Assembly: GCF_001422365.1 (NCBI RefSeq)
Contig: NZ_LMMT01000005.1
Location: 101,130-165,129 of the forward strand
DNA: 64,000 bases
Direction of reading: 5' to 3'
From: Pseudorhodoferax sp. Leaf265
GTDB lineage: Bacteria; Pseudomonadota; Gammaproteobacteria; Burkholderiales; Burkholderiaceae_C
Shown here: in pieces, positions 9,261 through 18,330 of the stretch
How the letters are laid out: each line of letters starts with the position of its first letter
How positions within the stretch are numbered: the stretch's first letter is position 1
Translations under genes and position numbers: made by a program
Notes under the pieces: model-generated
The model's input: the letters and a program-made list of their open reading frames with translations, nothing else
Database searches by the model: none
Told to the model about the DNA's origin: nothing

Positions 9261-11282
9261 ATGACGGGCCTGGACTTCGGCTTCCTCACGCAGCGCGCCG
9301 GCTTCCAGCTGGCCGAGAGCCTCCTGGACGCCACGCCGGACGACAGCTACGGCTGGCTGCTGCTGGCCGGCGCCGTCGACACGCTGGCGGTGGCCGCGCT
9401 CGCGCTGCCGCTGGCCACGCTGGCCGGCACCGCGCTGGGGCTCGCACGGCTCACGCGACAGCCGCTCGTGCACCGGCTGCTCGCGCTGCTCGTGGCGCCC
9501 GTGCGCAACACGCCGGTGCTGCTGCAGCTGTTCGTCTGGTACGCGCTGCTGCTGGCCCTGCCCCATGTGCGCGAAGCCTGGCAGCCGCTGCCGGGCGTGT
9601 TCCTGTCCAACCGCGGCCTGGCGCTGCCGGCGCTGCATGGCGCCGGCCCGCTGCTGCTGGCCCTGGCCGCGACGGCACTGGCCTGGCGGCTGTGGCGGCG
9701 CCGGCTGCTGGTCGTGGGCCTCGGGCTGGCCGCCTGTGTGTCCGCGGTGGCCATGCAGCCCCTGCAGCTGGAACTGCCGCAGGCGGCGGGCTTCGGCCTG
9801 CGCGGGGGCTGGACGCTGAGCCCGGAATTCGCAGCGCTGGTGCTGGGCCTCACGCTGTTCCACTGCGCGTACATCGCGGACATCGTGCGCGGTGCGGTGC
9901 TGGCCGTGCCGGCCGGCCAGGTCGATGCCGGGCGCGCACTGGGCCTGGCGCCGGGGCAGCTCGCGCGGCTGGTGCTCGCGCCCCACGCGGCCCGGCTGGC
10001 GCTGCCGCCGTACGCGAGCCAGTGCCTGATGCTGCTCAAGAACAGCACGCTGGCGATCGCCATCGGCTACCAGGACCTCATGGCCGTCGTGAATACCACG
10101 GTCACGCAGACCGGCCGCGCGGTGGAAGGCATCACGCTGGCGGCGCTGTTCTATCTGGCGATCAGCCTGCTCGTCGCCTGGACGCTGGCACGCGCCAACG
10201 CCCGTGCCACGCGCCAGGGACTGGAGGGCGGTGGCGTGCAGCGGCTGGGCCAGCGCCTGGGGCCGGTGGGCTGGCACGGCGCGCTGCGCTGGCGCACGCC
10301 GCTGCAGGCCGCGTGGCAGCTGGCCCTGGCAGGGTGCGTGGCCTGGGGCGGCTGGCAGCTGCTGCAATGGGCCGTGCTGCGGGCGCAATGGCATGGCCTG
10401 CCTGCCGACTGCGCGGCCGCGGCCGGCGCCTGCTGGGCCTCTGTCTGGGAGAACCGCACGCTGCTGCTGTTCGGCACCCTGCCCGCGGCGCAGCGGCCCC
10501 AGGCCGCGTTGGCCTGCGCGCTGCTGCTGGCCGCAGCGTTGGTGCCGTTGCTGCGGCCGCTGGCGCCGCGCTGGCGCGTGGCAGCCTGCCTGCTCGCGCT
10601 GGCCGGTGCCGCCGCCACGCTGGCCGGCCTGGGCGGCCGGCCCCCCCTGGCGCCGGTGGCCTGGGGTGGGCTGCTCGTCACGCTGGCATTGGCGCTCGCG
10701 GCCATGGCGCTGGCCCTGCCGCTCGCCGTCCTGCTGGCGCTGGCCAGGCGCCAGCGGCACCGCGCCTTGCGCTGGCCAGCCACCGCACTGGTCGAGACCG
10801 TGCGCGCCGTGCCGCTCGTCACGCAGCTGCTGCTGGTGGCGTTCTGGGTGCCGCTGCTGCTCGGCGGCGACTGGTCGGGCGCGAAGTTCCAGCTGGCGCT
10901 GGCCGCGCTCGCGCTGCACACGGGATGCCAGCTGGCCGAGGTGCTGCGCGGCGCGTTGCAGGCGATCCCGGCCAGCCAGGCCCTCACGGCGCAGGCACTC
11001 GGCCTGCGGCCCGTGCAGGTGCTGGCAGGGGTGCTGCTGCCGCAGGCGCGCCGGCTGGCGGCGCCAGCCGCGCTCGGGGTGTTCGTGGGCGCGCTCAAGG
11101 ACACCTCGCTGGTGCTCGTGATCGGCCTGTTCGACGTGCTCGGCGCGGCGAAGGCCGTGGTCGCCGACACCGGCTGGCGGCCCTACGATCTGGAGGTCTA
11201 CGGCGCCGTCGCGCTGCTGTTCCTGCTCGCCTGCCTGCCGCTGGCGTGGCAGGCGCAGCGCATGCAGCTGCGCGCCGCTTGA
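9261..11282 (+). CDS. Fused two-domain amino-acid ABC permease (AapQ-AapM fusion)
   Basis: About 673 residues, twice the length of a single HisQ/M-type permease. The N-half resembles AapQ, with NTPVLLQLFVWY, the long loop FLSNRGLALP and an ATPase-docking EAA-like loop at ALGLAPGQLARLVLAPHA. The C-half repeats the pattern with RAVPLVTQLLLVAFW and ALGLRPVQVLAGVLLPQA, so one polypeptide carries both membrane domains. Many hydrophobic segments are evident throughout. Neither the in-frame TTG at 9246 nor the ATG at 9261 has a Shine-Dalgarno sequence, so the start is uncertain. No partner ATPase is encoded nearby; a shared or distant AapP/GlnQ-type ATPase must be assumed. Confidence 0.85.
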   Translation: MTGLDFGFLTQRAGFQLAESLLDATPDDSYGWLLLAGAVDTLAVAALALPLATLAGTALGLARLTRQPLVHRLLALLVAPVRNTPVLLQLFVWYALLLALPHVREAWQPLPGVFLSNRGLALPALHGAGPLLLALAATALAWRLWRRRLLVVGLGLAACVSAVAMQPLQLELPQAAGFGLRGGWTLSPEFAALVLGLTLFHCAYIADIVRGAVLAVPAGQVDAGRALGLAPGQLARLVLAPHAARLALPPYASQCLMLLKNSTLAIAIGYQDLMAVVNTTVTQTGRAVEGITLAALFYLAISLLVAWTLARANARATRQGLEGGGVQRLGQRLGPVGWHGALRWRTPLQAAWQLALAGCVAWGGWQLLQWAVLRAQWHGLPADCAAAAGACWASVWENRTLLLFGTLPAAQRPQAALACALLLAAALVPLLRPLAPRWRVAACLLALAGAAATLAGLGGRPPLAPVAWGGLLVTLALALAAMALALPLAVLLALARRQRHRALRWPATALVETVRAVPLVTQLLLVAFWVPLLLGGDWSGAKFQLALAALALHTGCQLAEVLRGALQAIPASQALTAQALGLRPVQVLAGVLLPQARRLAAPAALGVFVGALKDTSLVLVIGLFDVLGAAKAVVADTGWRPYDLEVYGAVALLFLLACLPLAWQAQRMQLRAA

Positions 11283-11320
11283 ACCGGCGCATCACCGGCA
11301 CGCCCGCCAAGGACGGAAAG

Positions 11321-11376
11321 CGCATGTGCTCATGCGGTTTTCTTCGTTCACTGCGGCGCGGGCCCTTCCTAGAGTG
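11321..11376 (+). promoter_or_regulatory. Sulfur-cluster promoter module upstream of Bug-type SBP gene
   Basis: The dyad CGCATG-TGCT-CATGCG (11321-11336) is followed by TCTTCGTT (11341-11348) and, after 19 nt, CCTAGAGTG (11368-11376). The last two elements recur with the same 19-nt spacing at 13498-13533, and the dyad recurs at 8149-8162. The element lies 47 nt before the start codon. A promoter with a -10 in CCTAGAGT is inferred from position and repetition. Confidence 0.55.
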
Positions 11377-11422
11377 GCTGGCTGCGCGCGCTGCCCCCGG
11401 CGCGCCTGCCCCGAGGAAGCCC

Positions 11423-12451
11423 ATGCCCCACCACCCCACCCGGCGCGCGAGCCTCGCGCTGCTGGCGGCCGCCATGCTGCCGCAGGCGCGCGCCACCACC
11501 GGCCCCTGGAAGCCGACCAAGCCCGAGTTCATCGTGCCCAGCGGCGCCGGCGCCGCGCTCGACAGCGCGGCGCGCAAACTCACCGAACTGCTGGCCCGCG
11601 AGGGACTGACCGAGAGCTTTGTCGTCAGCAACCGCTCGGGCGCCCACTCGATCCAGGCGCTGGAGACGCTGCAGCGCCAGGGCGGCAACGCCAGCCTGCT
11701 CATGACGCTCAGCAGCGGCTACGTGACCAGCGTGGCCCAGGGCGCGCTGGCGCCGCGGCTGCAGGAGATCACGCCGCTGGTCACGCTGCTGCGCGAATTC
11801 ACCACGGTGGCCGTGCGCGCCGACGCGCCCATCCGCGACGCCGCCGGGCTCATCGCCACGCTGCGCCGCGACCCGGCGGCCCTGTCCATCGGCATCGCCA
11901 CCACGCTGGGCAACCACATCCATCTGGGCATCGCCCAGCCGCTGCAACAGGCCGGCGTGGCCGTGCGCGGCCTGCGCGTGGTGCCCTACAAGTCGTCGGC
12001 GGAGTCCACGGCGGCGCTGGTCGGCGGCCACCTGGACGTGGTGTCCGCCACCACGCCCAACCTGCTGCCCTACCTGCAGAACCAGCGCGTGCGGGTGATC
12101 GCCATCGCGGCGGATGAGCGCCTCGCCGGCGCGTTCGCCGACGCGCCGACCTGGAAGGAACAGGGCGTGGACTACGTCAGCCAGTCGTTCCAGGGCGTGG
12201 CCACAGCTGCGCGCGTGACGCCCGAGCAGCAGGCCTTCTGGGTGCAGGCCTTCGCGCAGGTGACGCGCTTGCCAGAGTGGCAGGCCTTCCTCGCGCTGAA
12301 CCAGTGGAAGCCGCATTTCCTGGGCCCGCAGCAGACGCAGGCTGCGCTGCAGCAACAGATCGCACAGACGCGCAGCCTGTTGGCCGCGCTGGGCCTGGAA
12401 GGCACGGACCCGACGGGCCAGGCGCAGGCCGGCGCGGCCCCGCGCACCTGA
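11423..12451 (+). CDS. Bug/TctC-family periplasmic solute-binding protein
   Basis: A 342-residue divergent member of the tripartite-tricarboxylate receptor (Bug/TctC) family. A signal peptide (MPHHPTRRASLALLAAAM, cleaved near ARA) is followed by FIVPSGAGAALDSAARKL, the family's N-terminal ligand loop, and VVPYKSSAESTAALVGGHLD, matching the usual HVPYKG block. The ATG at 11423 has GAGGAA 4 nt upstream and replaces much longer open frames that overlap the permease. No TctA or TctB membrane genes are present, as is common for Bug proteins. Position between the permease and a TauD-family dioxygenase suggests that it captures an organosulfur anion. Confidence 0.8.
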   Translation: MPHHPTRRASLALLAAAMLPQARATTGPWKPTKPEFIVPSGAGAALDSAARKLTELLAREGLTESFVVSNRSGAHSIQALETLQRQGGNASLLMTLSSGYVTSVAQGALAPRLQEITPLVTLLREFTTVAVRADAPIRDAAGLIATLRRDPAALSIGIATTLGNHIHLGIAQPLQQAGVAVRGLRVVPYKSSAESTAALVGGHLDVVSATTPNLLPYLQNQRVRVIAIAADERLAGAFADAPTWKEQGVDYVSQSFQGVATAARVTPEQQAFWVQAFAQVTRLPEWQAFLALNQWKPHFLGPQQTQAALQQQIAQTRSLLAALGLEGTDPTGQAQAGAAPRT

Positions 12452-12472
12452 GCCCCCACCGAAAGAGACACC

Positions 12473-13450
12473 ATGAACATGCCCCTGCCCGCCGCCGTCC
12501 AGCACCAGCTGGAGCGCGCCCTGGACGACACCCGCCACATCGAGGTGCTGCCGCAATCCGCCCACATCGGCGCCCTCGTCACGGGCGTGGACCTGCGCCG
12601 CCCGCTGGCGCCGGCGGAGGTCGCCACCATCCGTGCCGCGCTGCTGCGCTGGAAGGTGGTGTTCTTCCGTGACCAGCCGCTGGACCACGTGCAGCAGATC
12701 GCCTTCGCGCGCCAGTTCGGCGAGCCCACCCTGGGCCATCCGGTGTTCGGCCATGTCGAGGGGCATCCGGAGCTCTACTCCATCGCCAAGCACCGCACGG
12801 CCAACAGCCACCAGGGCCAGGCCGAGCAGCGGCCCTGGACCGGCTGGCACGCCGACGTGACGGCCGCGCACAACCCGCCCTACGCCTCCATCCTGCGCGG
12901 CGTGACCATTCCGCCCTATGGCGGCGACACGCAGTGGACCAACCTGGCCGCCGCCTTCGCCGCCCTGTCCGGCCCGCTCCAGGGTTTCCTGGAAGGCCTG
13001 CGCGGCGAGCACCGCTTCAGCCCGCCGGCCGGTGCCCAGGCCTCGGTGGCCTACCAGCAGGCGGTGCGCAGCAAGGAGCTGGTCAGCGAACATCCGCTCG
13101 TGACGGTGCACCCCGAGACCGGCGAGAAGGTGCTCTACATCAGCCCCGGCTTCCTCAAGCGCATCGTCGGCCTGCACGCGCGCGAGAGCCGCGTGCTGCT
13201 CGAGTTCCTCTGGGAACACGCCGTGCGCAGCGAGTTCACGGTGCGCTTCAAGTGGGAGCCTGGCTCGCTCGCGTTCTGGGACAACCGCGCCACCGCCCAC
13301 GTGGCACCGAACGACATCTTCGCGCTGGACTTCGACCGCCAGCTCTACCGCGTGACGCTGGTGGGCACGGTGCCCGTGGGGACGGACGGGCGCGCCTCGA
13401 CAGCCGTCTCCGGCGACCCGGTGCTGGCGGCGCATGGCGCGGCGTACTGA
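12473..13450 (+). CDS. TauD/TfdA-family Fe(II)/2-oxoglutarate dioxygenase
   Basis: A 325-residue enzyme with the complete 2-His-1-carboxylate facial triad: H126 and D128 in TGWHADVTAAHNPP, and the distal H276 in RATAHVAPND. The 2-oxoglutarate-binding arginine is in FDRQLYRVTLVG (R289 or R293). Family members hydroxylate the carbon next to the sulfonate or sulfate ester so that sulfite or sulfate is released. It starts 21 nt after the Bug-protein stop and is probably co-transcribed with it. Taurine itself is one option; alkylsulfonates or sulfate esters are equally possible. Confidence 0.88.
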   Translation: MNMPLPAAVQHQLERALDDTRHIEVLPQSAHIGALVTGVDLRRPLAPAEVATIRAALLRWKVVFFRDQPLDHVQQIAFARQFGEPTLGHPVFGHVEGHPELYSIAKHRTANSHQGQAEQRPWTGWHADVTAAHNPPYASILRGVTIPPYGGDTQWTNLAAAFAALSGPLQGFLEGLRGEHRFSPPAGAQASVAYQQAVRSKELVSEHPLVTVHPETGEKVLYISPGFLKRIVGLHARESRVLLEFLWEHAVRSEFTVRFKWEPGSLAFWDNRATAHVAPNDIFALDFDRQLYRVTLVGTVPVGTDGRASTAVSGDPVLAAHGAAY

Positions 13451-13497
13451 GCGCCCCCGTCGCGCTTGCTCGCACCGCGGATATCCAAGCACGCAAA

Positions 13498-13533
13498 TCT
13501 TCGTTGGCCGGAGCAGGCACCGCGCCTAGAGTG
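13498..13533 (+). promoter_or_regulatory. Sulfur-cluster promoter module upstream of MetQ-like gene
   Basis: TCTTCGTT (13498-13505), a 19-nt spacer and CCTAGAGTG (13525-13533) reproduce the module at 11341-11376 with identical spacing. The upstream bases CAAGCACGCAAATCTTC resemble the site at 4302-4318. The element ends 21 nt before the start codon, which has a good AAGGAG. It is inferred to be the promoter of the metQ-like and monooxygenase gene pair. Confidence 0.55.
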
Positions 13534-13554
13534 CGGCGCTTCCAAGGAGTCTCC

Positions 13555-14382
13555 ATGCATCCCCTCTCGCACGGCGCCGCGCGCCGCAGCCTCGTCCTCG
13601 CCGCCCTGGCCGCCGCCGTGCTGGCCAGCACGGCTGCGGCCGCCACCGAACTGTCGGTCGGCTTCATGCCCGGCCCCTACCGCGACGCCTTCGCCAAGGG
13701 CATCGCGCCGCAGCTCGAAAAGCAGGGCTACACCATCAAGTACGTGGAGTTCAGCCAGGGCGTGCAGCCCAACGACGCAGTCGAACGCGGCCAGATCCAG
13801 GCCAACATCTTCCAGCACAGCCTGTACCTGGAGGCCACGAACAAGCGCCAGGGCTTCGATCTCGTGCCCGTGGTGCATGTGCCCACGCCGCCGATGGGCC
13901 TGTACTCGCAAAAGCACAAGACCTTGGCTGCCGTGCCCGATGGCGCCACGGTGACGCTGCCTGCCGACCCGGTCAATGCCGCGCGCGCGCTCAACATCCT
14001 CGCCGCCATCGGCTGGGTGCAGGTCAAGCCGGGCGTCGACCCGATCAGCGTTTCGGAACGCGACATCGTGGCCAATCCCAAGAAGCTCAAGCTCGTGCCG
14101 CTGGACGCTGCGCAGGCGCCACGCTCGCTGGCCGATGCCGATCTTGCCGCCGTGCAGGGCAACTTCGCCGTGGCCTCGGGCCTGAAGCTCACCGAGGCGC
14201 TGAAGCTCGAGGACATGACGCTGCCCTACGTCAACGTGGTGGCCGTCAAGCGCGGCAACGCCAACGCCAGGTTCGCGCAGGACATCGTGGCCGCCTACCG
14301 TGCGCCGGAATTCCAGAAGGTGTTCCAGGCCAACCCGGTCTGGGCCGGCTACCGCCTGCCCGACTATTTCAAGAAGGACTGA
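13555..14382 (+). CDS. MetQ/NlpA-family periplasmic binding protein (non-lipidated)
   Basis: A 275-residue member of the MetQ/NlpA family, which normally delivers methionine or related sulfur compounds to an ABC transporter. After a hydrophobic signal segment (residues 12-30) the mature part begins TELSVGFMPGPYRDAF and contains VEFSQGVQPNDAVERGQIQA and IFQHSLYL, family hallmarks. Unlike typical MetQ there is no lipobox cysteine, so the protein should be soluble in the periplasm. AAGGAG precedes the ATG at 13555. No metN or metI gene is nearby. It is followed after 1 nt by the FMN monooxygenase gene, hinting that it collects that enzyme's substrate. Confidence 0.85.
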   Translation: MHPLSHGAARRSLVLAALAAAVLASTAAAATELSVGFMPGPYRDAFAKGIAPQLEKQGYTIKYVEFSQGVQPNDAVERGQIQANIFQHSLYLEATNKRQGFDLVPVVHVPTPPMGLYSQKHKTLAAVPDGATVTLPADPVNAARALNILAAIGWVQVKPGVDPISVSERDIVANPKKLKLVPLDAAQAPRSLADADLAAVQGNFAVASGLKLTEALKLEDMTLPYVNVVAVKRGNANARFAQDIVAAYRAPEFQKVFQANPVWAGYRLPDYFKKD

Positions 14383-14383
14383 G

Positions 14384-15727
14384 ATGGCCAGCCTGCCTCC
14401 ACGCCAGTTGCACCTGAACGTCAACATCCTGCACTCGGGCTTCGTGCCCTCGGCCTGGCGCACACCCGATGCGGACCCGCGCGCCTTCATCGATGTGCAG
14501 CACTACATCCGCGTGGCGCAGATCGCCGAGCGCGGCAAGCTCGACGCCGTGTTCCTGGCCGACAACGCGGCCATCATCGACCAGATCCACTTCCGCCCGA
14601 TCACGGCGCTGGAGCCCACGGTGCTGCTGACCGCTGTCGCCGCGGCCACCACCCACATCGGCGTGATCGGCACGGCCTCGACCAGCTACAACGAGCCCTA
14701 CAACATCGCGCGCCGCTTCGCCTCGCTGGACCATGTGAGCGGCGGGCGTGCCGGCTGGAACGTGGTGACCACGGCCGACCTGGCCTCGGCCCGCAACTTC
14801 GGCCTGGAGGCCGTGCCCGACCATGGCAGGCGCTATGCGCGCGCCTCGGAGTTCACCGACGTCGTCAAGGCGCTGTGGGACAGCTGGGAGGACGACGCGC
14901 TGGTCGGCGACAAGGCGACTGGCCGCTTCATCGACCCGGCCAAGGTCCACCCCATCGCGCACCGCGGCGAGTTCTTCAACGTGCAGGGCGCGCTGACGCT
15001 GCCGCGCTCGCCGCAGGGCCGGCCGGTGCTGGTGCAGGCCGGCGGCTCGGCCGACGGGCGCGAGCTGGCATCGCGCCATGCCGAGGCGGTGTTCTCGGCT
15101 TCCCAGTCGCTGGAGGAATCGCTGGCCTACAGCCAGGCGCTCAACAGCCGCGCCGCCGCGCTGGGCCGCGGGCCGCATGCCGTGAAGGTGCTGGCCGGGC
15201 TGACCACCTTCATCGGCGCCACGGAAGCCGAGGCCATCCGCCGCCGTGACGACTTCATCGACGCCATCCCCTGGGACTACAGCCTGACGCGCTTGGCGGG
15301 CACGCTGGGCACCACGCCCGACCGGCTCCAGCTCGACCAGCCGCTGCCCGAGAACCTGGCGCTGCCCGCCGGTGGCAACGGCAACCACACCTTCTTCGCC
15401 GCGACCATCGCGCTGGCGCGCCGCCAGAACCTCACGGTGCGCCAGCTGATCCGCGAGCTCGGCGGCGGCGGCGGCCACCGCATCATCGTCGGCACGCCCG
15501 AGCAGATCGCCGACGACATCGCGCACTGGTTCGCCGTGGGCGCGGCCGACGGCTTCAACCTGATGCCCGACGCCTTGCCCGACGGCCTCTCGGACTTCGT
15601 CGACGGCGTGGTGCCGCTGCTGCAGCGGCGCGGCATCTTCCGTACCGGGTACAGCGGGCGCACGCTGCGCGAACACCTGGGCCTGCCCTTCCCGGCCGGC
15701 CGCGAGGCGACGCGCAAGGCTGCCTGA
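14384..15727 (+). CDS. NtaA/SnaA/DszA-type FMN-dependent monooxygenase
   Basis: A 447-residue bacterial-luciferase-like (LLM class) oxygenase of the NtaA/SnaA/DszA branch. The segments LDAVFLADNAA, FASLDHVSGGRAGWNVVT and PVLVQAGGSADGRELA form the TIM-barrel flavin site, and GHRIIVGTPEQIADDI is the conserved C-terminal block. Such enzymes need FMNH2 from a separate reductase and cleave C-S or C-N bonds, as DszA does for sulfones. It begins 1 nt after the MetQ-like stop, so translation is coupled. Together with the DszC-type enzymes upstream it could complete a two-step oxidation and desulfurization route; the actual substrate is unknown. Confidence 0.88.
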   Translation: MASLPPRQLHLNVNILHSGFVPSAWRTPDADPRAFIDVQHYIRVAQIAERGKLDAVFLADNAAIIDQIHFRPITALEPTVLLTAVAAATTHIGVIGTASTSYNEPYNIARRFASLDHVSGGRAGWNVVTTADLASARNFGLEAVPDHGRRYARASEFTDVVKALWDSWEDDALVGDKATGRFIDPAKVHPIAHRGEFFNVQGALTLPRSPQGRPVLVQAGGSADGRELASRHAEAVFSASQSLEESLAYSQALNSRAAALGRGPHAVKVLAGLTTFIGATEAEAIRRRDDFIDAIPWDYSLTRLAGTLGTTPDRLQLDQPLPENLALPAGGNGNHTFFAATIALARRQNLTVRQLIRELGGGGGHRIIVGTPEQIADDIAHWFAVGAADGFNLMPDALPDGLSDFVDGVVPLLQRRGIFRTGYSGRTLREHLGLPFPAGREATRKAA

Positions 15728-15860
15728 GGGCGCCACGGCCGGCAGGCTGCGGTTTTGTAGGCCAAGGCCGCATCGGCGGGCCAGCAGCCGGCGCGACGTG
15801 GCAGCCGCAGCAGGCGGTCGGCTGCGGCACCGATCCGGCAGGTCCTAAGATCGTGGCTCC

Positions 15861-17975
15861 ATGACCCAGTCCGGCCCCTCCGCATTCCAGACCGGTGGCG
15901 GCGACATGGGCGCCAAGGTGCGCGCCTTCGACTGGGCGAGTACCCCGCTCGGGCCGATCGCCGGCTGGTCGGTGGCCTTGCGCGTCACCGTCGACCAGAT
16001 GCTCGCCTCCAAGTTCCCGGCCTGCCTGTTCTGCGGGCCGGACCTGATCGCCATCTACAACGACGGCTACGCCACCATCCTCGGCACCAAGCCGCAGGCG
16101 CTCGGCCAGCCCCTGCGCGAAACCTGGAAGGAGGTCTGGCCGCAGCTGCAGCCCATCGCCGAGCGCGCGCTGGCCGGCGAGTCCACCTTCATCGAGGACT
16201 ACCTGATCCGCATCGACCGCCATGGCCGCATGGAGGACGCCTGGTTCACGTTCAACTACGGCCCGGTGTTCGATGGACACGGCACGGTGATCGCCATGCT
16301 GGACACCGTGGTCGAGACCACCGCCAAGGTGCTGGCCGAACGCCGCTCGCAAGCGGAGCGCACGCAGCAGCAGCGCCTGCTGCAGCAGATGCCGGGCTTC
16401 GTCGCCGTGCTGTCCGGGCCCGACCATGTGTTCGACTATGCCAACGACGCTTACCTGCAGATCGCCGGGCCGCGCGCACTGCTGGGCCGGCCGGTGCGCG
16501 CCGCGTTCCCCGAACTCGAAGGCCAGGGCGTCTTCGAGATGCTGGACCGGGTCTATGCCACGGGCGAGCCGCTGCGCGCGCATGCGCTGCCGGTGCGGTT
16601 CGCGCACACGCCGGGCCAGCGCTTCGTCGACCTGCTGTGCCAGCCGATCCGCGATGCCACATGCCAGACGTGCGGCATCTTCGCGGGCGGCTACGACGTG
16701 ACCGAACGTGTGCAGGCCGAGACCGCGCTGCGCCAGCTCAACGCCACGCTGGAGCAGCGCGTGGCCGAGCGCACATTGGCGCGCGAGCGCGCCTGGCAGG
16801 ACCTGGCCGAAACCCAGGACGCACTGCGCCAGGCGCAGAAGATGGAGGCCGTGGGCCAGCTGACCGGCGGCATCGCGCACGACTTCAACAACCTGCTGGC
16901 CGCCATCAGCGGTGCGCTGCAGCTCATGCGCCTGCGCCTGGACCAGCACCAGACCGAGGGCTTGCACGCCTACCTGGACATGGGCGAACGCTCGGTGCGG
17001 CGCGCCGCCTCGCTCACGCAGCGCCTGCTGGCCTTCTCGCGCCGGCAGACGCTGGACCCCCGGCCCACCGATGTGAACCGGCTCGTGCAAGGCATGCAGG
17101 AGATGGTGGCGCGCACCGTGGGGCCGGCCGTGCAACTGGCGGTGGAGCCGGCTCCGGCGACCTGGCCCACGCGCGTGGACGCCTCGCAGCTGGAGAACGC
17201 GCTGCTGAACCTGTGCATCAACGCACGCGATGCCATGCCCGAGGGCGGACGCCTTGCGCTGGCCACCGCCAACCGCACGCTGGCCGCAGAGGAGGCCGCC
17301 GCCCAGGAGCTGCCGGCCGGCGACTATGTCTGCCTGCGCGTGACCGACACCGGCACCGGCATGTCGCACGACATCGTGCAGCGCGTGTTCGACCCCTTCT
17401 TCACGACCAAGCCGCTGGGCCAGGGCACGGGCCTGGGCCTGTCCATGGTCTATGGCTTCGTGCGCCAGTCGGGCGGCCAGATCCAGGTGGATTCCGAGCC
17501 CGGCCGCGGCACCACCATGACACTGCTGCTGCCACGCCACCTGGGCGATGCCGAGACCGACGACGCCGCCCACACCGCCGAGCCGCCCGGCGGCGGCACC
17601 GGCGAGACCCTGCTGCTGATCGAGGACGAGGACATCGTGCGCGAGCTGCTGACCGAGGTGCTGCAGGACGCCGGCTACACCGTGCTGGGCGCCGCCGACG
17701 GCCCGGCCGGCCTGCGCCAGCTGCAGGCCAGCGGGCCGATCGACCTGCTCGTGACCGACGTGGGCCTGCCCGGCGGCATGAACGGCCGCCAGGTGGCCGA
17801 TGCCGGCCGGCTGCTGCGGCCGGAACTGCAGGTGCTGTTCATCACCGGCTATGCCGAGGCCGCGACGGTGGGCAACGGCTTCATGGAAGCCGGCATGGAG
17901 GTCATGACCAAGCCCTTCGACCTGGCGGCCCTGGTGGCGCGCGTGCGCGAGATGCTGGACCGCAGGATCGTCTGA
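15861..17975 (+). CDS. PAS-containing hybrid sensor histidine kinase
   Basis: A 704-residue cytoplasmic kinase without obvious membrane segments. Two PAS-like sensor modules (about 20-155 and 170-285) and a short coiled linker (286-325) precede a HisKA domain with H340 in [11 protein letters not shown]. The ATPase domain has an N-box [11 protein letters not shown] (450-460), G1 DTGTGM (496-501) and G2 [10 protein letters not shown]-terminal receiver (583-704) has D633 in VTDVGLPGG and K684 in MTKPFD. The HDFNN-type H-box is typical of hybrid kinases with soluble sensing. A cognate response regulator is not adjacent, so output is unknown; the receiver may act as a phosphate sink or relay. Confidence 0.88.
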   Translation: MTQSGPSAFQTGGGDMGAKVRAFDWASTPLGPIAGWSVALRVTVDQMLASKFPACLFCGPDLIAIYNDGYATILGTKPQALGQPLRETWKEVWPQLQPIAERALAGESTFIEDYLIRIDRHGRMEDAWFTFNYGPVFDGHGTVIAMLDTVVETTAKVLAERRSQAERTQQQRLLQQMPGFVAVLSGPDHVFDYANDAYLQIAGPRALLGRPVRAAFPELEGQGVFEMLDRVYATGEPLRAHALPVRFAHTPGQRFVDLLCQPIRDATCQTCGIFAGGYDVTERVQAETALRQLNATLEQRVAERTLARERAWQDLAETQDALRQAQKMEAVGQLTGGIAHDFNNLLAAISGALQLMRLRLDQHQTEGLHAYLDMGERSVRRAASLTQRLLAFSRRQTLDPRPTDVNRLVQGMQEMVARTVGPAVQLAVEPAPATWPTRVDASQLENALLNLCINARDAMPEGGRLALATANRTLAAEEAAAQELPAGDYVCLRVTDTGTGMSHDIVQRVFDPFFTTKPLGQGTGLGLSMVYGFVRQSGGQIQVDSEPGRGTTMTLLLPRHLGDAETDDAAHTAEPPGGGTGETLLLIEDEDIVRELLTEVLQDAGYTVLGAADGPAGLRQLQASGPIDLLVTDVGLPGGMNGRQVADAGRLLRPELQVLFITGYAEAATVGNGFMEAGMEVMTKPFDLAALVARVREMLDRRIV

Positions 17976-18074
17976 CGCCGACGCCCGCAAGGGCAGGCTA
18001 CGGCGCGAAGGGCCGGGCCGCAGTGTGGCGCGGGCCGCCGCCGCGCCGCTGGCGGCAGCCGCCGGCCGGTGGTG

Positions 18075-18302
18075 TCAGCCGCGCTGCCACCAACTGCGCC
18101 GTTCCTGCCGTTCTGCGAGGGGCCGCAGGTCCAGATCCGTGTTGTCGCGCAGCCCGGGAACCCCCTGGCGCCTGCGCTGTTCGACTTCCAGCAGGTGCGC
18201 CTGGCCGCGCGCTTCCTTGGAGCCCCGCAGGGCCTCTGCTCGCCACATGGCTGCCATGTCGTGCAGCTCTGCGTCGCTTAGTTCACTCACCATGGGGGCC
18301 AT
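18075..18302 (-). CDS. Small conserved-looking hypothetical protein
   Basis: A 75-residue charged, mostly helical protein containing ELSDAELHDMAAMWRAEALR and EVEQRRR. I do not recognise a characterised family, although similar short proteins appear familiar in Comamonadaceae genomes. The start could be the ATG at 18302, the ATG at 18293 (MVSELSD) or the adjacent GTG. It lies between the sensor kinase and boxA, 28 nt upstream of neither start and in the same direction as the box genes but beyond their end, so it is probably unrelated to benzoate metabolism. No signal peptide, membrane segment or metal motif is visible. Confidence 0.55.
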   Translation of the reverse strand: MAPMVSELSDAELHDMAAMWRAEALRGSKEARGQAHLLEVEQRRRQGVPGLRDNTDLDLRPLAERQERRSWWQRG

Positions 18303-18330
18303 TGTGCCGCCCTGGCGATCCCTTGCGGTC

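Noticed and set aside
15728..15860. GCAGCCG/CGGCTGC dyad before the sensor kinase considered as an operator.
   Set aside because: Such G/C dyads are frequent by chance here and nothing else in the gap supports it.
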